A stretch of 64,000 bases of DNA from SZUA-309 sp965233675. Its GTDB lineage: Bacteria; Pseudomonadota; Gammaproteobacteria; Pseudomonadales; Azotimanducaceae. The position numbers and the translations under genes were made by a program. The notes under the pieces are model-generated. The model made no database searches. It saw only the letters and a list, made by a program, of their open reading frames with translations, and was not told where the DNA came from. The stretch spans positions 4,340,001-4,404,000 of the forward strand of contig OZ247498.1 of the NCBI GenBank assembly GCA_965233675.1. Direction: 5' to 3'. Shown one piece after another: positions 42,702 through 51,349 of the stretch; position 1 is the first letter of the stretch; each line of letters begins with the position of its first letter.

Positions 42702-44060
42702 GTGAGGAAACCGCTGACGAAAATCCAGGCGGCGCTCTATGCCGCCCCCTGGAACGCCTACTCGTTCATCATGCTGCCCCTCGGCGTGGTACTGCCCACG
42801 TACTACGCCGAGAATTCCCTGGCGGGCATGGCGGCCATCGGCTTCGTCAGTGGGATTTCCCGGCTGTTCGATGCGGTGACCGATCCGTTCATTGGCTACG
42901 TATCCGACAGAACCCGATCGCCGCTCGGCCCCCGTAAGCCATGGATCATCGGCGGTGCGGTCATAACCTGCATCGCCATTCTCTATCTGTTTCAGCCGCC
43001 GCCGGACGCAGGAATCGGCTACTACGCCGTGGCTTCGTTCGCGCTCTATCTGGGTTACACCCTGTTCGATATTCCCCACAAAGCCTGGTACGGCGAAGTC
43101 ACCGTCGGTTACGAAGACCGATCCCGGCTCGCTGCCTATGTGGGTATGTTCACCATCCTGGGCAGCATCCTGTTCTGGGTGGTGCCGGTGGCGCTGTCTC
43201 CCATCACGGGCACCACGGCGATCGGTCCCGAGTCGCTCGATACCATCGCCTGGCTGTTCGTGATCGTATTGCCCGCCTCCATCTTTGCGGCGGTGTTTTT
43301 CGTGCCGGAGGGACAGGTGGTCCGCTCGGAACCATTCGGGATCCGGGAGACGTTCCAGGCGGTGCGTACCAACCGCCCGTTCCTGCGATTTCTGGCGGCC
43401 ATGTCCCTCTGGGGTGTGGGTCAGGGGGCGTCTTTCAGTGTGGTGTTCATTGTCATGCGGGACTATCTCGGCCTGGATGAGGAGTTCCCGATCATGATGA
43501 TCCTGTTCTTCATCGTGCAGTTTGCCTCCATGCCGTTCTGGACACGGTTGATGAACAGATATGGCAAGCATCGTTCCTGGGCACTGAGTTGGGGATTCGG
43601 CGCCGTATGGTCGCTGCTCATTCTTTTCCTCGAGCCGGGGTCGGCCCCATTCTGGCCGGCACTGGTGCTCATGCTCGTCGGTGCAGCGACCAATGGGGCG
43701 AGCTATATCGCCCCGCGGGCGGTGCTTGGCGACATCATCGACTACGACATTCTCCGCACGCACGCGAACAACGGCGGAAAGTATTTCGCCTTCAACACGC
43801 TGCTCGACAAGTCTCTGATCGGTCTGGGCGTTGGTGTGGCGTTCCCGCTGTTGAGCCTGTTCGGCTATGAGGTGGGTGCCAGCAACGACGACTGGGCAAA
43901 CGGCGGCCTGCTGTTCTGCTATCTGGGCCTGCCGCTGATCACACATCTGGCGGCGGCGGCGTTGCTCTGGAATTTTCCGCTGGACCGGCGGCGCCACGAC
44001 ATCATCCGTCGCCGCATTGACGTGCTGACGGCACGAAACGAAATTCAGGTGGGGGGCTGA
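42702..44060 (+). CDS. MFS/GPH-type cation symporter
   Basis: A 452-residue, roughly 12-helix transporter of the glycoside-pentoside-hexuronide (MFS_2) group. It shows the signature GISRLFDAVTDPFIGYVSDRTRSPLGPRKPW and the central loop VRTNRPFLRFLAAMSLWGVGQG. The class takes up glycosides, and some branches in marine bacteria accompany TonB receptors. Start GTG 42702 with GGAGG upstream. It would carry the receptor's solute from the periplasm into the cytoplasm. It lies 36 bases after the receptor gene and 37 before an S12 hydrolase. Confidence 0.85.
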   Translation: MRKPLTKIQAALYAAPWNAYSFIMLPLGVVLPTYYAENSLAGMAAIGFVSGISRLFDAVTDPFIGYVSDRTRSPLGPRKPWIIGGAVITCIAILYLFQPPPDAGIGYYAVASFALYLGYTLFDIPHKAWYGEVTVGYEDRSRLAAYVGMFTILGSILFWVVPVALSPITGTTAIGPESLDTIAWLFVIVLPASIFAAVFFVPEGQVVRSEPFGIRETFQAVRTNRPFLRFLAAMSLWGVGQGASFSVVFIVMRDYLGLDEEFPIMMILFFIVQFASMPFWTRLMNRYGKHRSWALSWGFGAVWSLLILFLEPGSAPFWPALVLMLVGAATNGASYIAPRAVLGDIIDYDILRTHANNGGKYFAFNTLLDKSLIGLGVGVAFPLLSLFGYEVGASNDDWANGGLLFCYLGLPLITHLAAAALLWNFPLDRRRHDIIRRRIDVLTARNEIQVGG

Positions 44061-44097
44061 ACGGCCCCTCCAGAACAGGAGACAGAAGGACAGAAAC

Positions 44098-45225
44098 ATG
44101 AATGCCGAAGCGTTGACCGATTCTCTCTCTGAACTCTTTCCGGAGTTGCTCGAGACCTACAGCTGCCCTGGTATCGCGCTGGCCGTACTGTCCGGAGAAG
44201 ACACGTACATCCGCTGCGGTGGGCTGGCAGACCTGAAGAACAAGCGGCCGGTGGTACCCGATACCGTATTCCAGGCCTGCTCCATCTCGAAGGCGGTGGC
44301 CGCCTGGGGCATCCTGCGGCTGGTGGATGACGGAGTGATCGATCTCGATACCCCGGTAGACGATTATCTGAGTCGCTGGCACCTGCCCCCCTCCGATTTC
44401 GACAACCGCGCGGTAACGGTTCGCCGACTGCTGAGCCATACCGCGGGACTGCCGGTGGAGGGCTACACCGGTGTCTCTCCGGAATTTCCGCTGCCGAGTT
44501 CCGTGGATATCCTCGAAGGACGCTCGGCACCGATGGATGACCGCCAACAGGCTTATGCACGGAAGTGGGGGTTCGACCCGGCCACCAAACACGAAGCGAT
44601 CCGGGTGAAGTGGTCACCGGGAGAAAAGTGGAGCTACTCCGGCGGGGGGTATGTGGTGCTCGATCTGCTCATCGAGGAGATGACGGGCTCCCCTGCGGCC
44701 GATTACCTGGACGAAGCAGTACTGGCCCCGCTCGGGCTGACAGCCTCCACCTTCAGAATCCGGGCAGACCAGGATCCGGATCATGCCACGGGGTATGACG
44801 AGCAATGCGAACCGCTGCCCAGATACCGCTTTCCCCATTGCACCGCCGGCGGCATGACAACGACGATCGAGGACCTTGCCCGGTTTGTGCGTTGTGAGTT
44901 CGACCGGTCCGGTGTGGATGAGCCGGGGCGGGGGGTGCTCAGTCCCGCGGCCTTCGCGGAGATGTTCAAGCCCTGGATCTTTGCCGAATCAGCCGGGGGG
45001 ATCGACTTTCACATGGGGCTCGGCCACTTCATCGCGAACACTGACGCCGGAACCCTGGTGCAGCACTCCGGGGGCAGTACCGGCTGGCGGAGCATCTACT
45101 TCGCGCTGCCGGCGTCCGGCCAGGGATTTGCCGTGCTGATCAACGGCTCCGGTGGCAACGAAGTCTGGCAACAGCTGTCCAGACGCTGGTTTGCTGCATT
45201 GTCAGAAGCTCAGTCAGAAGTCTGA
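44098..45225 (+). CDS. S12 serine hydrolase (beta-lactamase fold), second copy
   Basis: A 375-residue S12 enzyme. The nucleophile motif is SISK (Ser62, Lys65), the tyrosine motif YSGGGY, and the third box HSGGSTGW, the HxG form used by esterases and D-aminopeptidases. There is no signal peptide, so cytoplasmic. A good SD (CAGGAG) precedes ATG 44098. It likely opens an ester or an unusual peptide bond of the imported substrate. It is only distantly similar to the S12 protein at 28.2 kb, so the two are probably not a recent duplication. Confidence 0.84.
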   Translation: MNAEALTDSLSELFPELLETYSCPGIALAVLSGEDTYIRCGGLADLKNKRPVVPDTVFQACSISKAVAAWGILRLVDDGVIDLDTPVDDYLSRWHLPPSDFDNRAVTVRRLLSHTAGLPVEGYTGVSPEFPLPSSVDILEGRSAPMDDRQQAYARKWGFDPATKHEAIRVKWSPGEKWSYSGGGYVVLDLLIEEMTGSPAADYLDEAVLAPLGLTASTFRIRADQDPDHATGYDEQCEPLPRYRFPHCTAGGMTTTIEDLARFVRCEFDRSGVDEPGRGVLSPAAFAEMFKPWIFAESAGGIDFHMGLGHFIANTDAGTLVQHSGGSTGWRSIYFALPASGQGFAVLINGSGGNEVWQQLSRRWFAALSEAQSEV

Positions 45226-45257
45226 GCGGCCGGACCTGTACGAATCAGCACTCCGGT

Positions 45258-45947
45258 TCAACGGGGTGCCCAGCCATAGACGTCTGACTCCAGGCTGTGT
45301 TCAGGCCGCCCCTGTGAAATCAGCACATCGGTCATGGCATAGACGAAGGGCGGACTCCCGGAGAGAATGATCCGGCTGTCCCCGGTCCATTGGTGAGCGT
45401 TGGCCGTGAGCCAGGCGAGCGCCCGGTTTCCACTGTCGCGGGCTGGGTCGGCAATGAGGTGGGCGCTGAAACCGGAACCCGCGGGCAGCAGATCCCGATA
45501 GTAGAGGTCCGCCTCATCATCGGCGCATCCGAGTAACGTCACAGAGCGTTGTGGATGCCGCAACTGCTGTGCGTGCGCCAGGCAGAGCGCCTGACTGATT
45601 CCCGTGCCACCGGCGAGCAGCAGCAGTGGCTGATCATCATCCTGTCGCAGACAGACGTCACCGGCGCCACCCCGGATGCGAAGCTGATCTCCACCGAGCA
45701 GTTCATCCATGCGCTCCGCGGCGCGATCACCTTGTGTAGAACGATAGTGCAGGGTCAGCCTGGGAAGGTGTTCGGGCGGTGAGGCTATGGAGAGTGGGAT
45801 CGACGTCCCATCCGGGTGCAGAACCTCGAGGTACTGGCCGGCTTCGAAACTGAAGGGGTCCGGTACGTCGAGACTCAGGATCTGTATCGGCGGACCTGCA
45901 GACAGTGCGCGCGCCTCGATGCGGGTGATCGTGGCGCTCGTGGTCAT
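45258..45947 (-). CDS. fre: NAD(P)H-flavin reductase (Fre/ferredoxin reductase family)
   Basis: A 229-residue FNR-superfamily reductase: ITRIEARALSAGPPIQILSLDVPDPFSFEAGQYLEV (flavin domain), PLSIASPPEHLPRLTLHYR as the flavin-binding stretch, GGTGISQALCLAHAQ for NAD(P)H, and SGSPPFVYAMTDVLISQG at the C-terminus. Length and context (17 bases downstream of rho) match Fre of gammaproteobacteria, where ubiD often lies between; ubiD is absent here. It supplies reduced free flavin. Convergent with the S12 gene. Confidence 0.83.
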   Translation of the reverse strand: MTTSATITRIEARALSAGPPIQILSLDVPDPFSFEAGQYLEVLHPDGTSIPLSIASPPEHLPRLTLHYRSTQGDRAAERMDELLGGDQLRIRGGAGDVCLRQDDDQPLLLLAGGTGISQALCLAHAQQLRHPQRSVTLLGCADDEADLYYRDLLPAGSGFSAHLIADPARDSGNRALAWLTANAHQWTGDSRIILSGSPPFVYAMTDVLISQGRPEHSLESDVYGWAPR

Positions 45948-45964
45948 GTCTGTGTTCCGGGCGG

Positions 45965-47233
45965 TCAGCGACCACCCTTCATGGAGTTGAAGAACTCTTC
46001 GTTCGTCTTTGTGTCTTTCAGCTTGTCGACCATGAACTCGATGGCGGCGATGTCGTCCATGTCGTGCAGGAGCTTGCGCAGAATCCAGACCCGCTGCAGC
46101 TCGTCTTCACCCATGAGCAGTTCTTCACGACGGGTTGCGGAGCGGCGGATGTTGATGGCGGGATAGACCCGCTTTTCGGCGATCTTACGCTCCAGGTGCA
46201 GTTCCTGGTTACCCGTACCCTTGAATTCCTCGTAGATGACTTCGTCCATCTTCGAGCCGGTGTCGATCAGCGCAGTGGCGATGATGGAGAGACTGCCGCC
46301 TTCTTCGATGTTTCGCGCCGCACCGAAGAAACGCTTGGGACGCTCGAGGGCGTGGGCATCCACACCGCCGGTAAGCACCTTGCCCGAGGAGGGCACGATG
46401 GTGTTGTAGGCACGTGCCAGTCGGGTGATGGAATCGAGCAGAATCACCACATCTTTCTTGTGCTCGACCAGGCGCTTGGCTTTCTCGATCACCATCTCGG
46501 CCACTTGCACGTGCCGGGACGGGGGTTCGTCGAATGTGGAAGCAACCACCTCGCCGTTCACCAGGCGCTGCATCTCGGTCACTTCCTCCGGGCGCTCATC
46601 GATCAGCAGCACGATCAGGACCACGTCCGGATTGTTGGCGCTGATGGATTGCGCGATGTTCTGCAGAACGAGGGTCTTACCGGCTTTGGGCGGAGAAACG
46701 ACCAGCGCCCGTTGACCCTTACCAATCGGTGCGACCAGGTCGATGATCCGGGCCGTCAGGTCTTCGGTGCTGCCGTTGCCCCGTTCGAGCTTCAGGCGCT
46801 CGTCTGGGAACAGGGGCGTGAGGTTTTCGAACAGGATCTTGTGTTTCTTGGAGTTCGGCTCCGAGAAGTTGATCTGGTCCACTTTGAGCATGGCGAAGTA
46901 ACGCTCGCCATCTTTGGGTGGCCGGATCTTGCCGGCGATGGAGTCACCTGTGCGCAGATTGAATCGTCGGATCTGGCTGGGTGAAACGTAGATGTCGTCC
47001 GGACCGGCCAGGTAGGAAGAGTCGGCCGAGCGCAGAAATCCGAAACCATCCTGGAGAATTTCCAGCGTGCCTTCACCGTAGATGTCTTCGCCGGCTTTCG
47101 CCTGTTTGCGCACGATGGCGGCGATGACTTCCTGTTTACGGGAACGCGCCTGGTTATCCAGCCCCATTTCGCGAGCCATATCAACAAGCTCACTGACAGG
47201 CATGCGTTTCAGATCTGTTAAGTTCATGGACAT
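45965..47233 (-). CDS. rho: transcription termination factor Rho
   Basis: A 422-residue Rho hexamer subunit: N-terminal domain MNLTDLKRMPVSELVDMAREMGLDN, primary RNA-binding fold (GTLEILQDGFGFLRSADSSYLAGPDDIYVSPSQIRRF in part), Walker A PPKAGKT, Walker B VLLIDERPEEV, Q-loop and R-loop LLDSITRLARAYNT and TGGVDAHALERPKRFFGAARNIEEGGSL. Start ATG 47233 suits the weak AGG spacing; ATG 47227 matches the usual family N-terminus. Long leader with hairpins suggests autoregulation, known for rho elsewhere. Confidence 0.97.
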   Translation of the reverse strand: MSMNLTDLKRMPVSELVDMAREMGLDNQARSRKQEVIAAIVRKQAKAGEDIYGEGTLEILQDGFGFLRSADSSYLAGPDDIYVSPSQIRRFNLRTGDSIAGKIRPPKDGERYFAMLKVDQINFSEPNSKKHKILFENLTPLFPDERLKLERGNGSTEDLTARIIDLVAPIGKGQRALVVSPPKAGKTLVLQNIAQSISANNPDVVLIVLLIDERPEEVTEMQRLVNGEVVASTFDEPPSRHVQVAEMVIEKAKRLVEHKKDVVILLDSITRLARAYNTIVPSSGKVLTGGVDAHALERPKRFFGAARNIEEGGSLSIIATALIDTGSKMDEVIYEEFKGTGNQELHLERKIAEKRVYPAINIRRSATRREELLMGEDELQRVWILRKLLHDMDDIAAIEFMVDKLKDTKTNEEFFNSMKGGR

Positions 47234-47354
47234 ATTGGATTTAACCTAAGTCGATTTCCGGCATTCTCGTGTGGCCGGTTCATATATCGGGGAGTTCCGG
47301 TTGTCGAACCCACTATCCAGGCGTGGCTGGGAATGAGGGCGGCAATCGGAGGGT

Positions 47355-47371
47355 GTAGCCGGTATGGCTAC
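47355..47371 (-). promoter_or_regulatory. hairpin in the rho leader
   Basis: GTAGCC (47355-47360) and GGCTAC (47366-47371) form a 6-bp stem with a 5-base loop about 120 bases upstream of rho. There is no U tract. It may take part in rho autoregulation. Confidence 0.4.
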
Positions 47372-47463
47372 CAAGACGTTCTTTTAGTGTAGTGGTTTCG
47401 AGGGGTTCGTCAAGCGCGTTTAAAAGTGTCGAAATCGCTCGACTGGCAGGGTCGATCCCGATT

Positions 47464-47488
47464 CGAGCCGCCGGGAAGCGGCGGCTCG
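47464..47488 (-). other. strong hairpin between trxA and rho
   Basis: CGAGCCGCC (47464-47472) pairs perfectly with GGCGGCTCG (47480-47488) over a 7-base loop, 31 bases past the trxA stop. Without a U tract it is a transcript-end stabiliser or a partial terminator. The remaining trxA-rho gap (47234-47518) holds no gene I can support. Confidence 0.6.
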
Positions 47489-47518
47489 ACTGTTCTGGCA
47501 CGGGATCGAGGACGAACC

Positions 47519-47845
47519 TCAGATGTTGCTGTCGATAAACGTCGCCAGCTGGGACTTGGACAGCGCACCAATCTTGGTGGCGGCCACTTCGCCATCCTTG
47601 AACAGCATCAGTGTCGGAATGCCACGAATACCGTACTTGGGCGGTGTTTCCTGGTTGGCATCGATATCGATTTTGCAGATCTTCAGGCGATCGCCATATT
47701 CGTCCGCGATCTCATTGAGGATCGGAGCGATCATCTTGCAGGGGCCGCACCACTCTGCCCAGTAATCCACGAGCACGGGCTTATCGGCCTGCAGCACGTC
47801 GGCATCCCAGTCGGAGTCGGTGGTGTGAGTAATATTATCGCTCAT
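47519..47845 (-). CDS. trxA: thioredoxin 1
   Basis: A 108-residue thioredoxin with the active site WCGPC (Cys33, Cys36) in DYWAEWCGPCKMIAPILNEIA, the cis-Pro loop GIRGIPTLMLFKDGE, and standard length. It reduces protein disulfides in the cytoplasm. AGGAGA lies a few bases upstream of ATG 47845. trxA before rho is the usual gammaproteobacterial order. Confidence 0.96.
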   Translation of the reverse strand: MSDNITHTTDSDWDADVLQADKPVLVDYWAEWCGPCKMIAPILNEIADEYGDRLKICKIDIDANQETPPKYGIRGIPTLMLFKDGEVAATKIGALSKSQLATFIDSNI

Positions 47846-47927
47846 TGAAGGTCTCCTCTGAGCTGGTCACTGTCAGGTAAATATTGGGCCTCGTCCCTGT
47901 AAATCAACTGCTGCTGGAAAGAGCTTT

Positions 47928-47950
47928 CAAAAAAAGCTGTCTGAAACAGC
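47928..47950 (-). terminator. rho-independent terminator of hemB
   Basis: Read on the minus strand, GCTGT-TTCAG-ACAGC is a 5-bp stem followed by seven U (plus-strand A run 47929-47935), about 100 bases past the hemB stop. This is a clear intrinsic terminator separating hemB from trxA. Confidence 0.8.
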
Positions 47951-48052
47951 GGTCTGAAGCGGGTGTGGCACATGGGTAATCAGGCCGCCGAGTCTACCAC
48001 CAATCACTTTCGGGGGATCAAGAACCGTTCGGTCTGGGCTAATAACGGATAG

Positions 48053-49045
48053 TCAGCCTGCATCCAGCGTCCGGGCGAACCGCAGCGCGAAGTAGGTGAG
48101 AATACCGTCCGCGCCTGCCCGTTTGATGCAGAGCAGGGATTCTTCGATCACCGCTTCCGAAAGCCAGCCGTTTTCGATTGCGGCCATGTGCATGGCGTAT
48201 TCACCGCTCACCTGGTAAGCGAAGGTCGGCACGCCGAACTCGTCTTTCACCCGGCGCACCACATCCAGATAGGGTTGCCCGGGTTTCACCATCACCATGT
48301 CGGCACCTTCGGCGATATCCAGCGCCACCTCGTGGAGTGCTTCGTTACTGTTGGCCGGGTCCATCTGATAGGTTTTCTTGTCACCTTTCAGGGTGGCAGC
48401 GGCACCCACGGCATCCCGGAACGGGCCGTAGTAGGCAGACGCATACTTTGCGGAGTAGGCCATGATCCGGGTGTTGAGGTAGCCGCCTTCGTCCAGGGTG
48501 CCGCGTATGGCGCCGACCCGGCCATCCATCATGTCGCTCGGAGCGATCACATCGGACCCCGCATCGGCGCAGACTCTGGCCTGCCGGCAGAGGGCTGCCA
48601 CGGTCACGTCGTTCAACACGTAGCCGGCCTCGTCAATGATGCCGTCCTGACCGTGGCTGGTATAAGGATCGAGTGCGGCATCCGTCATCACGCCCAGATC
48701 GGGCAGCGCCGCCTTCAGCGCCCGCACCGCGCGTGGCACGAGCCCGTCTGGATTCCAGGCCTGTTCCCCCTCTGGCGTGCGCAGGTCCTGATCGATATTC
48801 GGGAACAGGGCGATCATCGGTATCCCGGCTTCGAATGCCTGCCGGGCCTCTGCCACCAACAGATCGATGCTCAGGCGATCGATGCCCGGCATGGAGGTCA
48901 CCGGCTCCCGCCGGTTCTCACCCTCGATCACGAAAATCGGGTAGATGAGATCCGCGGCTGTGAGCGTCATTTCGCGAACCAGGCGGCGGGAGAACTCGCT
49001 GGCGCGATTGCGGCGCAGGCGGGTGCTGGGGAAACTTCGCGGCAT
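48053..49045 (-). CDS. hemB: delta-aminolevulinic acid dehydratase (porphobilinogen synthase)
   Basis: A 330-residue HemB. Schiff-base lysines Lys200 (AYSAKYASAYYGPFRDA) and Lys254 (VMVKPGQPYL) are in place. The region DAALDPYTSHGQDGII has Asp, Ser and Gly where zinc enzymes have cysteines, so it is the magnesium-dependent type, as in Pseudomonas. It condenses two 5-aminolevulinates to porphobilinogen. It diverges from the TVP38 gene. In Pseudomonas ppk and ppx lie near hemB and trxA; neither is present here. Confidence 0.96.
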   Translation of the reverse strand: MPRSFPSTRLRRNRASEFSRRLVREMTLTAADLIYPIFVIEGENRREPVTSMPGIDRLSIDLLVAEARQAFEAGIPMIALFPNIDQDLRTPEGEQAWNPDGLVPRAVRALKAALPDLGVMTDAALDPYTSHGQDGIIDEAGYVLNDVTVAALCRQARVCADAGSDVIAPSDMMDGRVGAIRGTLDEGGYLNTRIMAYSAKYASAYYGPFRDAVGAAATLKGDKKTYQMDPANSNEALHEVALDIAEGADMVMVKPGQPYLDVVRRVKDEFGVPTFAYQVSGEYAMHMAAIENGWLSEAVIEESLLCIKRAGADGILTYFALRFARTLDAG

Positions 49046-49116
49046 GATTGAAGTCCTAGTTGGATCGTCTTATTGCGGCGCATGGTACCGTAGAGCGGAA
49101 AGGGAGAGGAGCGACG

Positions 49117-49893
49117 GTGCAGGAATCTGAGAACCCGGTTGGCGCAGCCGGGCAGCGGGGAATAGCGACTGCGGGCAAACTGATGCTGCTGATTGTGGTG
49201 GCTGCGCTCATCGCGGTGTTTTTCGTGTTTGACCTCGGCCAGTACGCCAACCTCGACTATCTGAAGAGCGTGCACGCGGACGTGCTCGCGGAAGTAGGCG
49301 AGCATCCGCTGCGGTCGAGCCTGATCTATTTCTTCGGTTATGTGCTGGTGACCGGATTGTCACTGCCGGGTGCGGCGGTGATGACCCTGGCCGGTGGTGC
49401 CGTCTTCGGTCTGGTCTGGGGGCTGGCGCTGGTTTCTTTTGCCAGCAGCCTGGGTGCCACCATCGCCATGCTCATCTCCCGAACGCTGCTGGGCAACTGG
49501 GTGCAGGAACGCTATGGCGAACAGCTGGCTTCCATCAATGCCGGTCTGGAGAAGGACGGTGCTTTCTATCTGTTCAGTCTGCGCATGGTGCCGCTGTTCC
49601 CGTTCTTCGTGATCAATCTTGTCATGGGCCTGACCCCGCTGCCCGCCTGGCGGTTCTACTGGGTCTCTCAGATCGGCATGCTGGCCGGTACGGTGGTGTT
49701 CGTTTTCGCCGGCACCCAGCTGGCGGAAGTGGAGAGTCTTGGGGATGTGCTGAGCCCCGGGCTCATCTTTGCATTCAGTCTGCTCGGCCTCTTTCCGCTG
49801 CTGGCCAGGAAATCACTGCAGGCACTGGAACGTGCCCGTTCCCGCTCCGCCGAGCCCGGCAAGGAAACAGGAGGCGCGGATACGAATGGCTAA
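49117..49893 (+). CDS. TVP38/TMEM64 (DedA-like) membrane protein
   Basis: A 258-residue inner-membrane protein with about six helices. Family landmarks are SLPGAAVMTLAGGAVFGLVWGLALVSFASSLGATIAMLISR and LFSLRMVPLFPFFVINLVMGLTPLP, with the re-entrant RxxPxxPF segment typical of VTT-domain proteins. Start GTG 49117 with GAGAGGAG upstream. The VTT superfamily includes lipid scramblases; the role here is unknown. It overlaps the flavoprotein gene by 8 bases (ATGGCTAA), a pairing seen as a fused protein in other bacteria. Confidence 0.85.
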   Translation: MQESENPVGAAGQRGIATAGKLMLLIVVAALIAVFFVFDLGQYANLDYLKSVHADVLAEVGEHPLRSSLIYFFGYVLVTGLSLPGAAVMTLAGGAVFGLVWGLALVSFASSLGATIAMLISRTLLGNWVQERYGEQLASINAGLEKDGAFYLFSLRMVPLFPFFVINLVMGLTPLPAWRFYWVSQIGMLAGTVVFVFAGTQLAEVESLGDVLSPGLIFAFSLLGLFPLLARKSLQALERARSRSAEPGKETGGADTNG

Positions 49894-51349
49894 GTACGAC
49901 TACAACCTGATCGTGATCGGTGGCGGTTCGGCCGGTCTGATCGCCGCCCTGATAGGTGCCACGGTCAATGCCCGCGTGGCGCTGGTGGAACGGAACAGAA
50001 TGGGTGGCGATTGCCTGAATACGGGCTGTGTGCCGAGTAAATCTCTGCTTCGGGCTGCGCGGGCAGCGCACGAGATGAGAACGGCTGATCGTTTCGGCAT
50101 TCAAGGCGTGGTGCCGGAAGTGGACTTCGCCGCGGTGATGGCTCGGGTTCAGTCGGTGATCCGGACCATCGAACCGAAGGATTCGGTTGAACGCTATACG
50201 GATCTGGGTGTGGATTGTCTGGTGGGTGATGCCGTGCTGGAAGATGGGCACCATGTGCGGGTCCGCGGCGCGGAGGGAGAGCGGCGACTGTCCGGTCGGG
50301 CCATCGTTCTCGCCACCGGCGCTGCGCCCTTTGTGCCGCCTATTCCAGGCCTCAGAGAAATCGACCCCCTCACATCGGACAGCGTCTGGGCATTGAAAAC
50401 ACAGCCGCGACGATTGCTGGTGATGGGCGGCGGACCCATCGGCTGTGAACTGGCACAGGCGTTCGCCCGTCTGGGTTCCCAGGTCACTCTGATTGATATG
50501 GCCGACCGGCTGCTGCCGCGCGAAGACCCGGAGACGTCAGAGCTGCTTGCTGCCCGATTCCACGCCGAAGGCATCGACGTCCGCCTTGGTCACAAGGCGG
50601 TCAATGTGGCTTCCCTGGATGGACGTGCCGGGGTGGTTACCGCGCTGGTTGGCGAAGAGGGCGGCGATGCGGAGGAAGTGAGCCTGCCGTTCGATGAGAT
50701 CCTGGTGGCCGTGGGCCGGGCGGCGCGAGGTGGTAGCGGTCTCGATGACGTCGGGATTGCCAGAAATCCGGATGGCACCATTGCCGTGGACGACCACCTG
50801 CGTACCAGCCTGCCCAGCGTCTACGCCTGCGGTGATGCGGCCGGGCCTTATCAGTTCACTCACATGGCCAGCCACCAGGCCTGGTATGCGGCAGTGAACG
50901 GGCTCATCGGCCGATTCCGGAAGTTCAAGGTGAACTATGCCGTCGTGCCCTGGGCGACCTACACGGATCCGGAAGTGGCCCGGGTCGGGCTCTCGGAAGC
51001 AGAAGCCGAGGCACAGAATATTCCGGTCGAAGTGGTCCGCTACGGGCTGGACGATCTCGACCGGGCGCTCGCCGAAGGGGAGACGGATGGCTGGGTGAAA
51101 GTGCTGGTGAAGCCGGGCACAGACCGGATTCTCGGTGCCCAGATCGTTGGCGCGGAGGCGGGTGAGCTGATCGGTGAGTTCGTGCTTGCCATGACCCACG
51201 GCCTGGGACTCAAGAAGATCATGAGTACGATCCACATCTATCCCACCCGGATGGAAGCAGTCAAATTCTCGGCGAGTATCTGGCGGAAAGCACATGCGCC
51301 CGAGGGTTTGCTCAGGCTGGCAGGGAAGGTTCTGAACGTGCTGCGTTAG
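49886..51349 (+). CDS. MerA/Lpd-like pyridine nucleotide-disulfide oxidoreductase
   Basis: A 487-residue FAD enzyme: FAD loop VIGGGSAGLIAALIGA, redox pair Cys43/Cys48 in GGDCLNTGCVPSKS, NAD(P) loop VMGGGPIGCELAQAFARLG, and VYACGDAAGPYQFTHMA. Near the C-terminus the catalytic His of lipoamide dehydrogenases (HPTxxE) is replaced: IYPTRMEAV has Tyr there, as in mercuric reductases. It lacks the N-terminal metal-binding domain of MerA. Coupled to the TVP38 protein, it probably reduces a small thiol or quinone-like molecule at the membrane. Confidence 0.83.
   Translation: MAKYDYNLIVIGGGSAGLIAALIGATVNARVALVERNRMGGDCLNTGCVPSKSLLRAARAAHEMRTADRFGIQGVVPEVDFAAVMARVQSVIRTIEPKDSVERYTDLGVDCLVGDAVLEDGHHVRVRGAEGERRLSGRAIVLATGAAPFVPPIPGLREIDPLTSDSVWALKTQPRRLLVMGGGPIGCELAQAFARLGSQVTLIDMADRLLPREDPETSELLAARFHAEGIDVRLGHKAVNVASLDGRAGVVTALVGEEGGDAEEVSLPFDEILVAVGRAARGGSGLDDVGIARNPDGTIAVDDHLRTSLPSVYACGDAAGPYQFTHMASHQAWYAAVNGLIGRFRKFKVNYAVVPWATYTDPEVARVGLSEAEAEAQNIPVEVVRYGLDDLDRALAEGETDGWVKVLVKPGTDRILGAQIVGAEAGELIGEFVLAMTHGLGLKKIMSTIHIYPTRMEAVKFSASIWRKAHAPEGLLRLAGKVLNVLR

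Noticed and set aside
42258..44099. 613-residue minus-strand frame opposite the TonB receptor and transporter
   Set aside because: Composition (rich in H, R, Q and G) is that of an antisense shadow; both plus-strand genes have clear domains.
28235..45225. Known microcystin mlr cluster
   Set aside because: S12 hydrolases, a transporter and unusual-peptide enzymes recall it, but there is no MlrA-like membrane protease and no MlrC-like metallopeptidase.
47464..47488. Intrinsic terminator of trxA
   Set aside because: The stem is strong but no U tract follows on the transcribed strand, so I list it only as a hairpin.
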